DNA of 64,000 nucleotides from CAUZIZ01 sp965219855 (GCA_965219855.1 CBDCOR010000028.1:65969-129968), one strand, 5' to 3'. Shown: positions 8,580-18,304, counted from the stretch's first letter. The notes: generated from the sequence alone by a model not told the origin. Numbers and translations are program-made.

Positions 8580-10097
8580 AATAAAAAGGATAGCGCAATC
8601 ATCCGCAAACGGGAAGCAGAGGTTGCTCAGCGATTGAGCCCCAGCTGGAACGGTCAAGACCCGAAACCGGTGCTCTCGCCCGAGGTCATCAGCTACGAGG
8701 TCTCGGAGAAAACGGGTGCGGTCAGTTACGGTGGTCTGGGGCTGCTGCAGCAGGTGGTGAAGTGGAGTGGGCTGGGGAAAGCCATTGACCAGGCGGTGAC
8801 GCTGCTCAAACGCCACCAACCGTACCACGAATCGGACCACGTCCTGAGCCTGATCTACAACGTGGCCACGGGCGGGACCCGCTATCAGGATATTGAACTG
8901 CGACGTCAGAGTGTGAGTTTCCTGGAGGCGGTGGGAGCCGAGAAGATCCCCGCCCCCAGCACGGCCGGAGACTTTGTGCGCCGCTTTGACGCGCCCGACG
9001 TGGTGGATCTGATGGAAGCCGTCAATGCCAGCCGCCTCAAGGTCTGGGCCCAACAACCGGCCCGTTTCTTCCAACGGGCGGAGATCGACGTGGATGGGAC
9101 GATGGCCCCCACGAGCGGCGAATGCAAGGAAGGGATGGAGATCAGCTACGACGGGCAGTGGGGCTATGCGCCGCTGATCGTGACGCTGGCCAATACGGGA
9201 GAGGTGCTCTATGCGGTCAACCGCTCGGGCAACCGTCCCTCTCATGAGGGAGCGGCCGAATGGCTGGATCGGAGTATCGAGCTGGTTCGAGAGGCGGGTT
9301 TTCGGAAGGTGCGCCTGCGCGGGGACACGGATTTTTCGCTGACGGCTCATTTTGACCGTTGGACGGAGGCGGGCGTGGAGTTTGACTTCGGGATCGACGC
9401 CCATCCGAGCTTCGTCAAGTGGGCGGAGGCGTTGCCAGAAGCGAGATGGAAAGAGCTGGGGCGCCCCAGCCAGGGGAAAGGAAAAGGGAAGAAGCGGCGC
9501 CAGCGGCGGGACAAAGTGAAGCCGGAGATTGTCAAGAGACGCGGGTTCAAGACGCTGACGCTGGAACGGGAAGAGATCGCGGAGATCGACTACCGTCCGA
9601 GCAAAGCGAAGCGAACCTATCGGATGGTGATCTTGCGCAAGACGATCCTGGTCGAGAAAGGCCAGAAGCGGCTGCTGCCGCAGACGCGCTACCACTTTTA
9701 TGTCACCAATATCTCGGCCAGAACGTTGGGAACGGCGGGAGTCGTACGGGAAAACAACCGGCGCTGCAACCAGGAGAACGTCATTGAACAACTCAAGAAC
9801 GGAGTCGAGGCCCTGCGGATGCCCTCGGATACGCTGGTAGCCAACTGGGCCTATCTGGTGATTGCGGCTCAAGCCTGGAATCTGAAGGCCTGGATGGGGT
9901 TGGTGCTGCCGGCGCGACTGCAAGCCCGAGAGCTGGTGAAGATGGAGTATCGCCGTTTCCTGCGAGAGGTCATTGAAATGCCCTGCCAGATTTTGCGCAG
10001 GGGCCGACAGTTGGTCTATCGGCTGCTGGATGTCAATGGTTGGAGCCGTCTTCTCTTGGAAGGCAGTAAGTGGTTGAAACACCGGCCAGCTACCTGA
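8577..10097 (+). CDS. IS1380-family transposase, copy A
   Basis: 506 residues, DDE transposase. Acidic triad candidates are IDVDGT (first D), LRGDTDF (second D) and NQENVIEQLKNG (the E of the C-terminal E block). A basic insertion rich in K and R (GKGKGKKRRQRRDK) lies between D2 and E. It starts at GTG 8577 with AAAGGAGG upstream. A 13 bp inverted repeat (8499-8511 with 8567-8579) can pair over the start codon. The long antisense reading frame across the gene is a codon-bias shadow. Confidence 0.92.
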   Translation: MNKKDSAIIRKREAEVAQRLSPSWNGQDPKPVLSPEVISYEVSEKTGAVSYGGLGLLQQVVKWSGLGKAIDQAVTLLKRHQPYHESDHVLSLIYNVATGGTRYQDIELRRQSVSFLEAVGAEKIPAPSTAGDFVRRFDAPDVVDLMEAVNASRLKVWAQQPARFFQRAEIDVDGTMAPTSGECKEGMEISYDGQWGYAPLIVTLANTGEVLYAVNRSGNRPSHEGAAEWLDRSIELVREAGFRKVRLRGDTDFSLTAHFDRWTEAGVEFDFGIDAHPSFVKWAEALPEARWKELGRPSQGKGKGKKRRQRRDKVKPEIVKRRGFKTLTLEREEIAEIDYRPSKAKRTYRMVILRKTILVEKGQKRLLPQTRYHFYVTNISARTLGTAGVVRENNRRCNQENVIEQLKNGVEALRMPSDTLVANWAYLVIAAQAWNLKAWMGLVLPARLQARELVKMEYRRFLREVIEMPCQILRRGRQLVYRLLDVNGWSRLLLEGSKWLKHRPAT

Positions 10098-10316
10098 AAC
10101 TGAAAGGAGATAAAGTAGCTCCGAGGGTCGCCAGAGCTGGGGCGAGGTGTCTCTACAAACGCCCCCCAAGAGGGCAGAATCGTTTTCCCTGAGCGATCGG
10201 CGTGGAGGACAGCTGAACACGTGCCTGTTCTGAGTGACTTCGCGCCGAAATTTAGAATTTAGGTCTCCAAAATGGCTCCTCGGAGCCGACAAAGGGGTCT
10301 ATTTTCGAACTTGCGC

Positions 10317-11357
10317 TTATTTTGGGACTAGGATGTCTTCGCCCTTCCACTTCATTTGACCGGCTTTGCGCACCCTCCGCTTCTCCCACTCATCGGGATA
10401 ACCTCTTTGCTCGGGCAACCGGCAAGGATACTCCCGAGCCGCCGGCTGGTAGAAGAGCGCCGGGGGCCTCTGGCCCAAGGATTCATGGGGACGCTCCTCG
10501 TTGTATTCCCGGCGAAAGGCTTCAAACGCCTTCTGCTGGGCTCCGAGATTCGCTCGCGGCGGCTGGGCCGTCGCTTCCTTCAGCGTCCGATGCATCCGCT
10601 CATGTCTTCTATTCTGTTGCGGGCAACCCGGTTCGATGCGTTGCAATTCAATCCCCAAACGCACCCACCACACCGCCAGGTCACTGAGCCCTCCCAGGGC
10701 CCTCGACGCTAACGGCGGTCCATTGTCCGTGCGCATCGCATCGGGCAGCCCACACTCCCGGAACGTCTTAATAAACAGCAGCTTGACCGTGATAAATCCG
10801 GTCGCTCCCCCCAGCCCCTGGCAGCACAACAAGCAGCGGCTGTGCGCATCACTGATCGTCAAGGGCGTGCATTTGCGGCCGTTGGTGGTCCGAAACCAGC
10901 CCTTGAAATCCGTACACCACACGGCATTGGCCTCCCGGCACTCCTCAAAGGGCTGCTCCGTCGGCACCGCTCGCCGTCGTCGTTTGACCAGCCCACTCAA
11001 ACCGTGCCGTCTGAGGATCTCGCTCACCGTGCTCTCCGCCGGACACCGATCCGCTCCCACCGCCTCTCTCAGTTTGACCCACAACTTCGGCGCTCCCCAC
11101 AACGGCCAACGGGCCTTCAACTCTAAAAGCTTCCTCTCGATCTTCTCTTCTACCGCGTTGGGGTGGCTGTGGGGCGCACGGGACCGATCCTCCAGCCCCG
11201 CCCAGCCTTCTTTTTCGTATCGAGCAATCCACTTGTACATCGTCTTCCGACTCACCTCATAGGCCTGCGATAACTCTGTAATCCCATACTCCCCCTCCAG
11301 ATACTCGGTCAGCAGTTTCACTCGTTCGTTCATTACACACGTCTCTTTCCATGGCAT
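10317..11357 (-). pseudogene. IS481-family transposase, N-terminal part (C-terminus split off by IS1380)
   Basis: 346 residues. The N-terminal helix-turn-helix contains YGITELSQAYEVSRKTMYKW. The integrase core shows VWCTDFKGWF (D1), MRTDNGPPL (D2) and QNRRHERMHRTLKE (E). The last residues VPK and the stop come from the end of IS1380 copy A, so the native C-terminus (now 8268-8457) is replaced. AAGAGGAGTC precedes ATG 11357. The DDE core is complete, so residual activity cannot be excluded. Confidence 0.85.
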
Positions 11358-11446
11358 GACTCCTCTTGTAACCTATGTGCCTGGGAGAAACTGTTACCTA
11401 TGTGCCCGGAACATACCCGTCATAATCTGTGTTACAGGGTACTAGT

Positions 11447-13315
11447 CCCAAAAGAAGTGGATGAAAGTGGACTAAACCACATGTAAACACCTGAAATGCC
11501 AGACCTGACGGGTATTCTGGGGTTGTCAAAGAAACTTCAGAACAAGCCGAAAGGAGGCATTTCAGGTGAATAAAAAGGATAGCGCAATCATCCGCAAACG
11601 GGAAGCAGAGGTTGCTCAGCGATTGAGCCCCAGCTGGAACGGTCAAGACCCGAAACCGGTGCTCTCGCCCGAGGTCATCAGCTACGAGGTCTCGGAGAAA
11701 ACGGGTGCGGTCAGTTACGGTGGTCTGGGGCTGCTGCAGCAGGTGGTGAAGTGGAGTGGGCTGGGGAAAGCCATTGACCAGGCGGTGACGCTGCTCAAAC
11801 GCCACCAACCGTACCACGAATCGGACCACGTCCTGAGCCTGATCTACAACGTGGCCACGGGCGGGACCCGCTATCAGGATATTGAACTGCGACGTCAGAG
11901 TGTGAGTTTCCTGGAGGCGGTGGGAGCCGAGAAGATCCCCGCCCCCAGCACGGCCGGAGACTTTGTGCGCCGCTTTGACGCGCCCGACGTGGTGGATCTG
12001 ATGGAAGCCGTCAATGCCAGCCGCCTCAAGGTCTGGGCCCAACAACCGGCCCGTTTCTTCCAACGGGCGGAGATCGACGTGGATGGGACGATGGCCCCCA
12101 CGAGCGGCGAATGCAAGGAAGGGATGGAGATCAGCTACGACGGGCAGTGGGGCTATGCGCCGCTGATCGTGACGCTGGCCAATACGGGAGAGGTGCTCTA
12201 TGCGGTCAACCGCTCGGGCAACCGTCCCTCTCATGAGGGAGCGGCCGAATGGCTGGATCGGAGTATCGAGCTGGTTCGAGAGGCGGGTTTTCGGAAGGTG
12301 CGCCTGCGCGGGGACACGGATTTTTCGCTGACGGCTCATTTTGACCGTTGGACGGAGGCGGGCGTGGAGTTTGACTTCGGGATCGACGCCCATCCGAGCT
12401 TCGTCAAGTGGGCGGAGGCGTTGCCAGAAGCGAGATGGAAAGAGCTGGGGCGCCCCAGCCAGGGGAAAGGAAAAGGGAAGAAGCGGCGCCAGCGGCGGGA
12501 CAAAGTGAAGCCGGAGATTATCAAGAGACGCGGGTTCAAGACGCTGACGCTGGAACGGGAAGAGATCGCGGAGATCGACTACCGTCCGAGCAAAGCGAAG
12601 CGAACCTATCGGATGGTGATCTTGCGCAAGACGATCCTGGTCGAGAAAGGCCAGAAGCGGCTGCTGCCGCAGACGCGCTACCACTTTTATGTCACCAATA
12701 TCTCGGCCAGAACGTTGGGAACGGCGGGAGTCGTACGGGAAAACAACCGGCGCTGCAACCAGGAGAACGTCATTGAACAACTCAAGAACGGAGTCGAGGC
12801 CCTGCGGATGCCCTCGGATACGCTGGTAGCCAACTGGGCCTATCTGGTGATTGCGGCTCAAGCCTGGAATCTGAAGGCCTGGATGGGGTTGGTGCTGCCG
12901 GCGCGACTGCAAGCCCGAGAGCTGGTGAAGATGGAGTATCGCCGTTTCCTGCGAGAGGTCATTGAAATGCCCTGCCAGATTTTGCGCAGGGGCCGACAGT
13001 TGGTCTATCGGCTGCTGGATGTCAATGGTTGGAGCCGTCTTCTCTTGGAAGGCAGTAAGTGGTTGAAACACCGGCCAGCTACCTGAAACTGAAAGGAGAT
13101 AAAGTAGCTCCGAGGGTCGCCAGAGCTGGGGCGAGGTGTCTCTACAAACGCCCCCCAAGAGGGCAGAATCGTTTTCCCTGAGCGATCGGCGTGGAGGACA
13201 GCTGAACACGTGCCTGTTCTGAGTGACTTCGCGCCGAAATTTAGAATTTAGGTCTCCAAAATGGCTCCTCGGAGCCGACAAAGGGGTCTATTTTCGAACT
13301 TGCGCTTATTTTGGG
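11447..13315 (+). mobile_element. IS1380-family insertion sequence, copy B
   Basis: 1869 bp with the same ends as copy A, flanked by ACTAGT (11441-11446 and 13316-13321). It inserted exactly at the junction between the right end of the IS481 element and the dehydrogenase gene, within the palindrome CAGGGTACTAGTACCCTG. Confidence 0.9.
11566..13086 (+). CDS. IS1380-family transposase, copy B
   Basis: 506 residues, identical in translation to copy A except for PEIIKRRG in place of PEIVKRRG. The DDE residues, GTG start and upstream hairpin arms are the same. It appears intact and, given its near identity to the other copies, recently mobile. Confidence 0.92.
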   Translation: MNKKDSAIIRKREAEVAQRLSPSWNGQDPKPVLSPEVISYEVSEKTGAVSYGGLGLLQQVVKWSGLGKAIDQAVTLLKRHQPYHESDHVLSLIYNVATGGTRYQDIELRRQSVSFLEAVGAEKIPAPSTAGDFVRRFDAPDVVDLMEAVNASRLKVWAQQPARFFQRAEIDVDGTMAPTSGECKEGMEISYDGQWGYAPLIVTLANTGEVLYAVNRSGNRPSHEGAAEWLDRSIELVREAGFRKVRLRGDTDFSLTAHFDRWTEAGVEFDFGIDAHPSFVKWAEALPEARWKELGRPSQGKGKGKKRRQRRDKVKPEIIKRRGFKTLTLEREEIAEIDYRPSKAKRTYRMVILRKTILVEKGQKRLLPQTRYHFYVTNISARTLGTAGVVRENNRRCNQENVIEQLKNGVEALRMPSDTLVANWAYLVIAAQAWNLKAWMGLVLPARLQARELVKMEYRRFLREVIEMPCQILRRGRQLVYRLLDVNGWSRLLLEGSKWLKHRPAT

Positions 13316-15194
13316 ACTAGTACCCTGCGTATGGATAATCTGTTGCTGGCTGGATACCGTTTCGGCGGCGGACATCACCCTCATCCCGGTGGTCTCGGGT
13401 CTCAACCATCCCGTCTACGTCACCCACAGCGGAGACGGTAGCAACCGACTATTCATCGTCGAGCAGTCCGGCCGGATTCTGATCTGGCAGCTGTCTAGTC
13501 CCCTTCTTACCACCTTCCTCGATATTCGCCCAAGGGTACTCTCCGGCGGAGAACTGGGTCTTCTGGGAATCGCCTTCCATCCCAACTTTGAGCAGAATCG
13601 CCGCTTCTTCGTGAACTATACACGCGCCCTGCCAGGACAAATCAGAACCGTCGTTGCAGAGTATGGAGCGTCGACTCAGGACCCCGACTCGGCGAGCCAG
13701 TCCGAGCGGGTCCTCCTCGAATTCGATCAGCCCTTCACCAATCACAATGGGGGGCATCTTGCCTTCGGGCCCGACGGCTATCTTTACGTAGGCACCGGTG
13801 ACGGAGGCTCCGGAGGAGATCCCTTCGGTCTGGGCCAAAACCGAAATATCCTGCTCGGAAAGATCCTGCGCATCGATGTAAACGGCGCCCTGCCCTTTTC
13901 GATTCCCTCTGACAATCCCTTCGTTGGCGAGTCTGGAGTCAGACAAGAAATCTGGGCCTATGGCCTGCGGAATCCCTGGCGCTTTTCCTTCGATCGGGTG
14001 ACAGGAGAGCTCTACGCAGCTGACGTGGGACAGAATCGCTGGGAAGAGGTGGACCTCGTGGTGAAGGGAGGGAACTACGGCTGGAACATCATGGAGGGCT
14101 CACACTGCTTCCCTCCTTCTCAAATCGGCTGCAATACGTCCGGCCTGGTTCCACCCATAGCCGAATACGGGAGAGCGGAGGGACGTTCGGTGACCGGGCG
14201 ATACGTCTACCGCGGATCCCGATCAACCGTCTTTCGCGGAGCCTACATCTTCGGCGATTTTTCCACGGGACGAATCTGGTCGCTGATCAAGAGCGGATCA
14301 CGCTGGATCCGTAGCGAGCAGCTTCGCTCAGGATTGGCCATAAGCTCCTTCGGTGAAGACGAGTCGGGCGGACTCTACCTGGTTGATTACAACGGCAGCA
14401 TCTTGCGTCTGGAATTGGAACCAGCGCAGACTTCCTACTTTCCCCAGATAGCTGACGGCAGCGACGGGACAACGCGGATTCGATCGACCCTGATCTTGAA
14501 CAATACCGGTGACGACTCACAGGTCGTCATGGAATTCTTTACGACGGCTGGCGAACCGATGAGCGTAGAACTCGGTGAGCTGGGTACGGGATCGCGATTC
14601 GAGCTCTTTCTGCGGCGTGGGGAATCTGCTTTCCTTCGAACCTCAGGAATCGACACACTCCGGGCCGGCTATGCCCGACTCGTCGCCGGATCCCAGGTCG
14701 GCGGAGTCATTCTATTCTCCGGCTCCGACGCGGCTACGGGAAAGCTGCTCTATGAGACTGGAGTTCCGATAACCTCGACTCTGGATCGGTTCAGCCTTTT
14801 CCTCGACTCTTTGGGAGAGAAGGACACAGGACTGGCTCTGGTCTATCCTGAGGCCGACATTCCAGAAGTGGACCAGGACAGTGAGGCCGAAGTGCTCCTG
14901 CGTCTCTACGACACTTCCTTCAACCTGCTGGCGATGGCCACCGTATCGCTGGCCCGTGGACATCATCGCGCCGGCTTCATCTGGGAATTCTTCGCCGAGG
15001 TGGCAGAGGTCGCCGATCAGGCTCGGGAGATGCAGGGTCTGGTCACGGTAGACAGCGATCGACCGCTAGCAGGACTCACCCTGCGCACCAACCGGGCCTC
15101 CAGTGAAGACCCTCGTTCCACTCTCACCACTTTTCCCATAGTACCCGGCAGGCCCGATGCTGCGGCTGCAGAAGCCGATCAAGGCCTGGAGTGA
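13311..15194 (+). pseudogene. PQQ-type (GSDH/HHIP-like) secreted sugar dehydrogenase, 5' end displaced by insertion sequences
   Basis: The beta-propeller glucose/sorbosone dehydrogenase domain spans about residues 25-370. It shows LFIVEQSGRILIW, LGLLGIAFHPNF, HNGGHLAFGPDGYLYVGTG (the catalytic-histidine region) and YGLRNPWRFSFD. The domain oxidises sugars in the periplasm with PQQ. A C-terminal module from TSYFPQIADG to STLTTFPIV is shared with the matrixin-like protein at 1559-4239. The true start ATG lies at 7870, on the far side of the IS nest. The present frame could begin only at TTG 13311 inside the IS end, giving a signal peptide without its basic N-region. The gene was intact before insertion and is probably off or weakly expressed now. 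Confidence 0.85.
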
Positions 15195-15236
15195 AAGGAC
15201 GGGATTGCGGCTTTGAGCCCAATGTCCGGGTCGTAG

Positions 15237-15308
15237 CGGTGGCCTCCAGGCCGCCGTGTTCTCTCCTTCAAGCCTTTGGCTTGAAAAACGGCGGCCTGGA
15301 GGCCACCG
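15237..15308. repeat. Large perfect hairpin between convergent genes
   Basis: Arms of 21 bases, perfectly complementary (starting CGGTGGCCTCCAGG at 15237 and ending CCTGGAGGCCACCG at 15308), enclose a loop with a second hairpin TTCAAGCC-TTT-GGCTTGAA. Related GTAGCGGTGG-CTCCAGGCCGCC hairpins form the inner segment of R1 units at 28930-29010 and 42095-42165. It lies between convergent genes and could act as a two-way terminator. Confidence 0.65.
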
Positions 15309-15370
15309 TTACTGGAGAACCGTTCGCGGCACTGCTGGCTGCAGCTGATTCCGGTACTGCTCATTGCCCA

Positions 15371-16549
15371 CTATTCAAGCTTCTGGGCAAGGAAGCCCTT
15401 GAGGCGATTCAACCCTTCCTTCAGATTGGCCAGAGAATTAGCGTAGGATATTCGGATGAACCCTTCGCCGCTGAGGCCGAAATCGATGCCTGGCGCCACC
15501 GCCACTCCCGCCTTTCGGAGCAGTTGGAAGGCAAAATCCTGAACGTCCTCGGTGTAACGCTTCACGTTGACGAAAACGTAGAAGGCTCCTGTCGGAGGCA
15601 CAGGCACGTCGAGTCCCATCGAGCGTAGTGATTCCAGAACCATCTGACGCCGTGCACGGTAGCTCTCTATCATCCTCTCCACATCGGACGCCGTGCTAGT
15701 CAAGGCGATCAGGGCAGCCACCTGTGTGAAATCAGGGGGTGAAACATAGAGATTTTGCTGCAGCTTTTGCATGGGACGCACCATCTCTGAAGGCACAATC
15801 GCATACCCCAGACGCCAGCCCGTCATTGAGAAGAGTTTGGAAAAGCCGTTAATCACGACGACATCGGAGGAAAACTCGAGTGCGGTGTGGGCCTGACCCT
15901 CATAGACCAACCCATGGTAGACCTCGTCAGAAACAACCATGGCCCTTCCCTCTACCGCCCGACAAAGCTCCGCCATCCGATCGGACGGGATGACACTCCC
16001 GGTGGGATTCGCCGGAGAGTTAAGAACCAAGGCTCTGGTTTGGGGCCCCACCTGCTTACGGACTGCTTCTGCATCCAGCAAGAATCCGTCTTCTTCGTGA
16101 ATCCGAATCTGCACCGGAAGGGCCCCGAAAGAGCCAACGAAGTTCGGATAGCAGGCATAGTGGGGGTCCGACATCAGAACTTCCGTCCCTGGGTCAAGCA
16201 AGGAGGCGAAGGCGAGCAGCATGGCCCCCGAGCTCCCTACGGTGACGATCACTCGGCTGGAGGAGACGTCCACTCTGTAGGTCTTTTTGTAGAATGAGGC
16301 AATTGCTTCTCGAAGTTCGGGGTGACCGAGCGAGTGGGTGTAACGCGTGCGACCTTCCCTTAGAGCTCGGATCCCAGCATCGACAACAACATCGGGCGTG
16401 GGAAAGTCAGGCTCCCCCACCTCTAGGTGAACGATATCTCGACCCTGCTTCTCGAGCTCGATCGCTTCTTCGAGTACATCCATCACCAGGAAGGGTGATG
16501 TCCTTTGAGCGCGCCGACTGATTCTTTTCGACCACCAGGATGTTGTCAT
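15371..16549 (-). CDS. Class I/II PLP-dependent aminotransferase
   Basis: 392 residues, fold type I aminotransferase of the aspartate aminotransferase group. VGEPDFPTPD near the N-terminus, YTHSLGHPELREAIA, NSPANPTGSVI and SDEVYHGLVY are standard substrate and cofactor loops. The PLP lysine is in NGFSKLFSMTGWRLGY. RISYANS near the C-terminus carries the arginine that binds the substrate carboxylate. It acts in the cytoplasm in amino-acid metabolism; the amino donor and acceptor cannot be read from sequence. It is a single gene, convergent with the sugar dehydrogenase across the hairpin 15237-15308. Confidence 0.92.
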   Translation of the reverse strand: MTTSWWSKRISRRAQRTSPFLVMDVLEEAIELEKQGRDIVHLEVGEPDFPTPDVVVDAGIRALREGRTRYTHSLGHPELREAIASFYKKTYRVDVSSSRVIVTVGSSGAMLLAFASLLDPGTEVLMSDPHYACYPNFVGSFGALPVQIRIHEEDGFLLDAEAVRKQVGPQTRALVLNSPANPTGSVIPSDRMAELCRAVEGRAMVVSDEVYHGLVYEGQAHTALEFSSDVVVINGFSKLFSMTGWRLGYAIVPSEMVRPMQKLQQNLYVSPPDFTQVAALIALTSTASDVERMIESYRARRQMVLESLRSMGLDVPVPPTGAFYVFVNVKRYTEDVQDFAFQLLRKAGVAVAPGIDFGLSGEGFIRISYANSLANLKEGLNRLKGFLAQKLE

Positions 16550-16749
16550 TTTCTACAGAAGGATATTTTGCGGGATCCCGAGCGGGACAAACCCTGATGA
16601 GTCGACAGGCTGATCGGTGTCGGCATCAAGAGGCGACACACACACCAATCCCAACTGCGGAAGCGTTCTCAGACAAGGTATTTGTGCAGGATTAATGAGG
16701 GGATTCGCCCCACCGATCCTGAGGGTTTATGCAAAGTCTTGCACGAACC

Positions 16750-17424
16750 CTAAGTGGACTTGGACTGCTCGGCTTCGGGAGGGAACTCTCGATACTCCAC
16801 TCGCATTCCCTTGATCGTCTGTTTGGCGGACGGGCGGTTGGCGAGCTTGGAATCCTTCTTGATGGTGGGCACCTTGGAAATTGCGTCGGCTACCTCGATA
16901 CCCTCGATGACTTTTCCGAAGATATTGTATTTACCATCCCATTCCTTCTTGCGCTTGAGGACCACGAAGAACTGGCAGCTGGACGAATCAGGTTGGTCAT
17001 CCTTTCGCATCATGCCCACCGTGCCCCTGTCCACCTCATAACCCTCGGCGAACTCCGCGGTGATCCACTCCCCCGCGTTACCTTTACCGTCGTCGTAGGG
17101 ATCGTTGTTCTTTGAGGAAGGGTCGCCACCTTGAATGAACCCAGAACTGACGTAGTGAAATGTGGTTCGAGCGTAGAAGCCGAGGTCTGCCATCTTCTGA
17201 AAGCGATCCACGGTCCTGGGAGCCACTTTTGGCAGCAATCGAACTACGATATTCCCCTTGTCGGTCTGGATGGTCACCACCGGGTCACCCTTGGGCGGAG
17301 GGGGCGGCTCTTCCTTCTTGGGGGCAGATGCGCCGTCAGCATCCCCTGCAGGCTGTTGAGAACAAGTCGCAAAAGTAACGAGAACCAGGACCGACAAACA
17401 ACCAACTTTGAGTACTCTCATCAT
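16750..17424 (-). CDS. Cyclophilin-type peptidyl-prolyl isomerase, predicted lipoprotein
   Basis: 224 residues. The start ATG 17424 has GGGAGGAGCA immediately upstream, so longer in-frame extensions are rejected. The N-terminus MMRVLKVGCLSVLVLVTF is a signal segment followed by ATCSQQ, a possible but weak lipobox, then a proline-rich linker (KKEEPPPPPKGDP). The cyclophilin domain shows VAPRTVDRFQKMADLGFY, FHYVSSGFIQGGDP, GTVGMMRKDD and SSCQFFVVL. SGFIQGGDP and the QFF segment hold active-site positions. It probably catalyses prolyl isomerisation of envelope proteins outside the cytoplasmic membrane. Confidence 0.9.
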   Translation of the reverse strand: MMRVLKVGCLSVLVLVTFATCSQQPAGDADGASAPKKEEPPPPPKGDPVVTIQTDKGNIVVRLLPKVAPRTVDRFQKMADLGFYARTTFHYVSSGFIQGGDPSSKNNDPYDDGKGNAGEWITAEFAEGYEVDRGTVGMMRKDDQPDSSSCQFFVVLKRKKEWDGKYNIFGKVIEGIEVADAISKVPTIKKDSKLANRPSAKQTIKGMRVEYREFPPEAEQSKST

Positions 17425-17589
17425 TGCTCCTCCCTTAGGTTGGTAGGTTTTTCTCACTTTTTTAGCATAGTCGAATAGAAAAAACCATCGGTCTCTTCGG
17501 GAACCGTGTTTGGATCCGGGTTGTTCTTGGCGGCAGCGATCCATTACAGTCTTCGTGCGCGGCCTGAAATCCTGATAAGCGGGACCATA

Positions 17590-18257
17590 ATGATCTATGT
17601 AGGCACCTCTGGTTCTATCCAGATAAGCTGCCGGCAAAGGATTACCTGAACTTCTATTCTCAACACCTCTCGACAACCGAAATCAACAACACCTTTTATC
17701 GCTTCCCTTCCGAGGCAACGACCTCGGGCTGGGCGCAGAAGGTTCCAAAAAACTTCCGCTTCTCTGTCAAAATGAACCGCAGGATCACCCACAAGAAACT
17801 CTTGCGCGAGGTCGATGAAGAGATGGGCTGGTTCCTGAAGGGAACGGAAGCTCTTGGCCCAAAACTGGGGTGCATTCTGGTACAGCTCCCTCCTTACGCC
17901 CGAAAGAGCTTGTCAGTCCTGGAGACATTCCTTCACACCTACAGCCAGCAACATCAGCTTGCTCTCGAGTTTCGTCACGCCTCCTGGTTCTCTCAGGACA
18001 CCTACGATTTACTACGAGAGCACGGGGCCTCACTGGTGTTGGTCGAAACCGATGAGCAGGACGCCGTGATGGAAATCACCGGTTCCTTTGTCTACATCAG
18101 ACTGCGTAAGTCAGATTACTCCGATTCTGATTTGGCTCGCTGGGCAGAGTGGCTGTCGCTTCGAGAGAAGGACGTGTTTCTCTACCTGAAGCACGACGAT
18201 AAACAAGCACCGCTTCTCGCGCAGCAACTGGTTTCGGCCATCGATTCGGGGAAGTAG
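17590..18257 (+). pseudogene. DUF72-family protein with a deleted, frameshifted N-terminus
   Basis: ATG 17590 reads MIYVGTSG, the invariant start of DUF72 proteins, then the phase changes. From 17613 the other frame reads FYPDKLPAKDYLNFY, STTEINNTFYRFPSE and the rest of the family to the stop at 18257. Family members normally have roughly nine residues (of the type FSYxDWKG) between TSG and FYP. These are missing and the net loss is not a multiple of three. LALEFRHASWF and SFVYIRLRK are later family motifs. An internal ATG at 17772 could give only a shortened product of 161 residues. The function of the family is unknown. Confidence 0.8.
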
Positions 18258-18304
18258 CTTCGATCAGATTGCAGGTTACGACTTTAGTGAGGGCTCGTGC
18301 AAGA

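Larger units (their letters stand above)
8458..10326 (+). mobile_element. IS1380-family insertion sequence, copy A
   Basis: 1869 bp with ends CCCAAAAGAAG and CTTATTTTGGG (imperfect inverted repeats), flanked by the 6 bp direct repeat ACTAGG (8452-8457 and 10327-10332). It is nearly identical to copies B and C; the few differences include one valine/isoleucine codon in the transposase. It lies inside the IS481 transposase gene. Confidence 0.9.
7889..11441 (-). mobile_element. IS481-type insertion sequence, interrupted by IS1380 copy A
   Basis: Ends are TACCCTGTAA (7889) and TTACAGGGTA (to 11441), each flanked by CTAG (7885-7888 and 11442-11445), read as a 4 bp target duplication. Just inside both ends are paired motifs of the type CATAGGTAACA and GGCACATAGGTTACA in inverted orientation, probable transposase-binding sites. 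The transposase gene is on the minus strand and split by IS1380 copy A (8458-10326). Without that copy the element would be about 1.68 kb, long for the family because it carries the extra segment 7994-8277. Bordetella IS481 is known to target NCTAGN, in agreement with the CTAG here. Confidence 0.8.

Noticed and set aside
8268..10292. Very long minus-strand reading frames (over 600 codons) across each IS1380 copy, also at 11398-13281 and 42185-44029
   Set aside because: They are the antisense of the transposase gene, kept open by its GC-rich codon use. The translations look compositionally random, apart from the true IS481 tail at 8268-8457.
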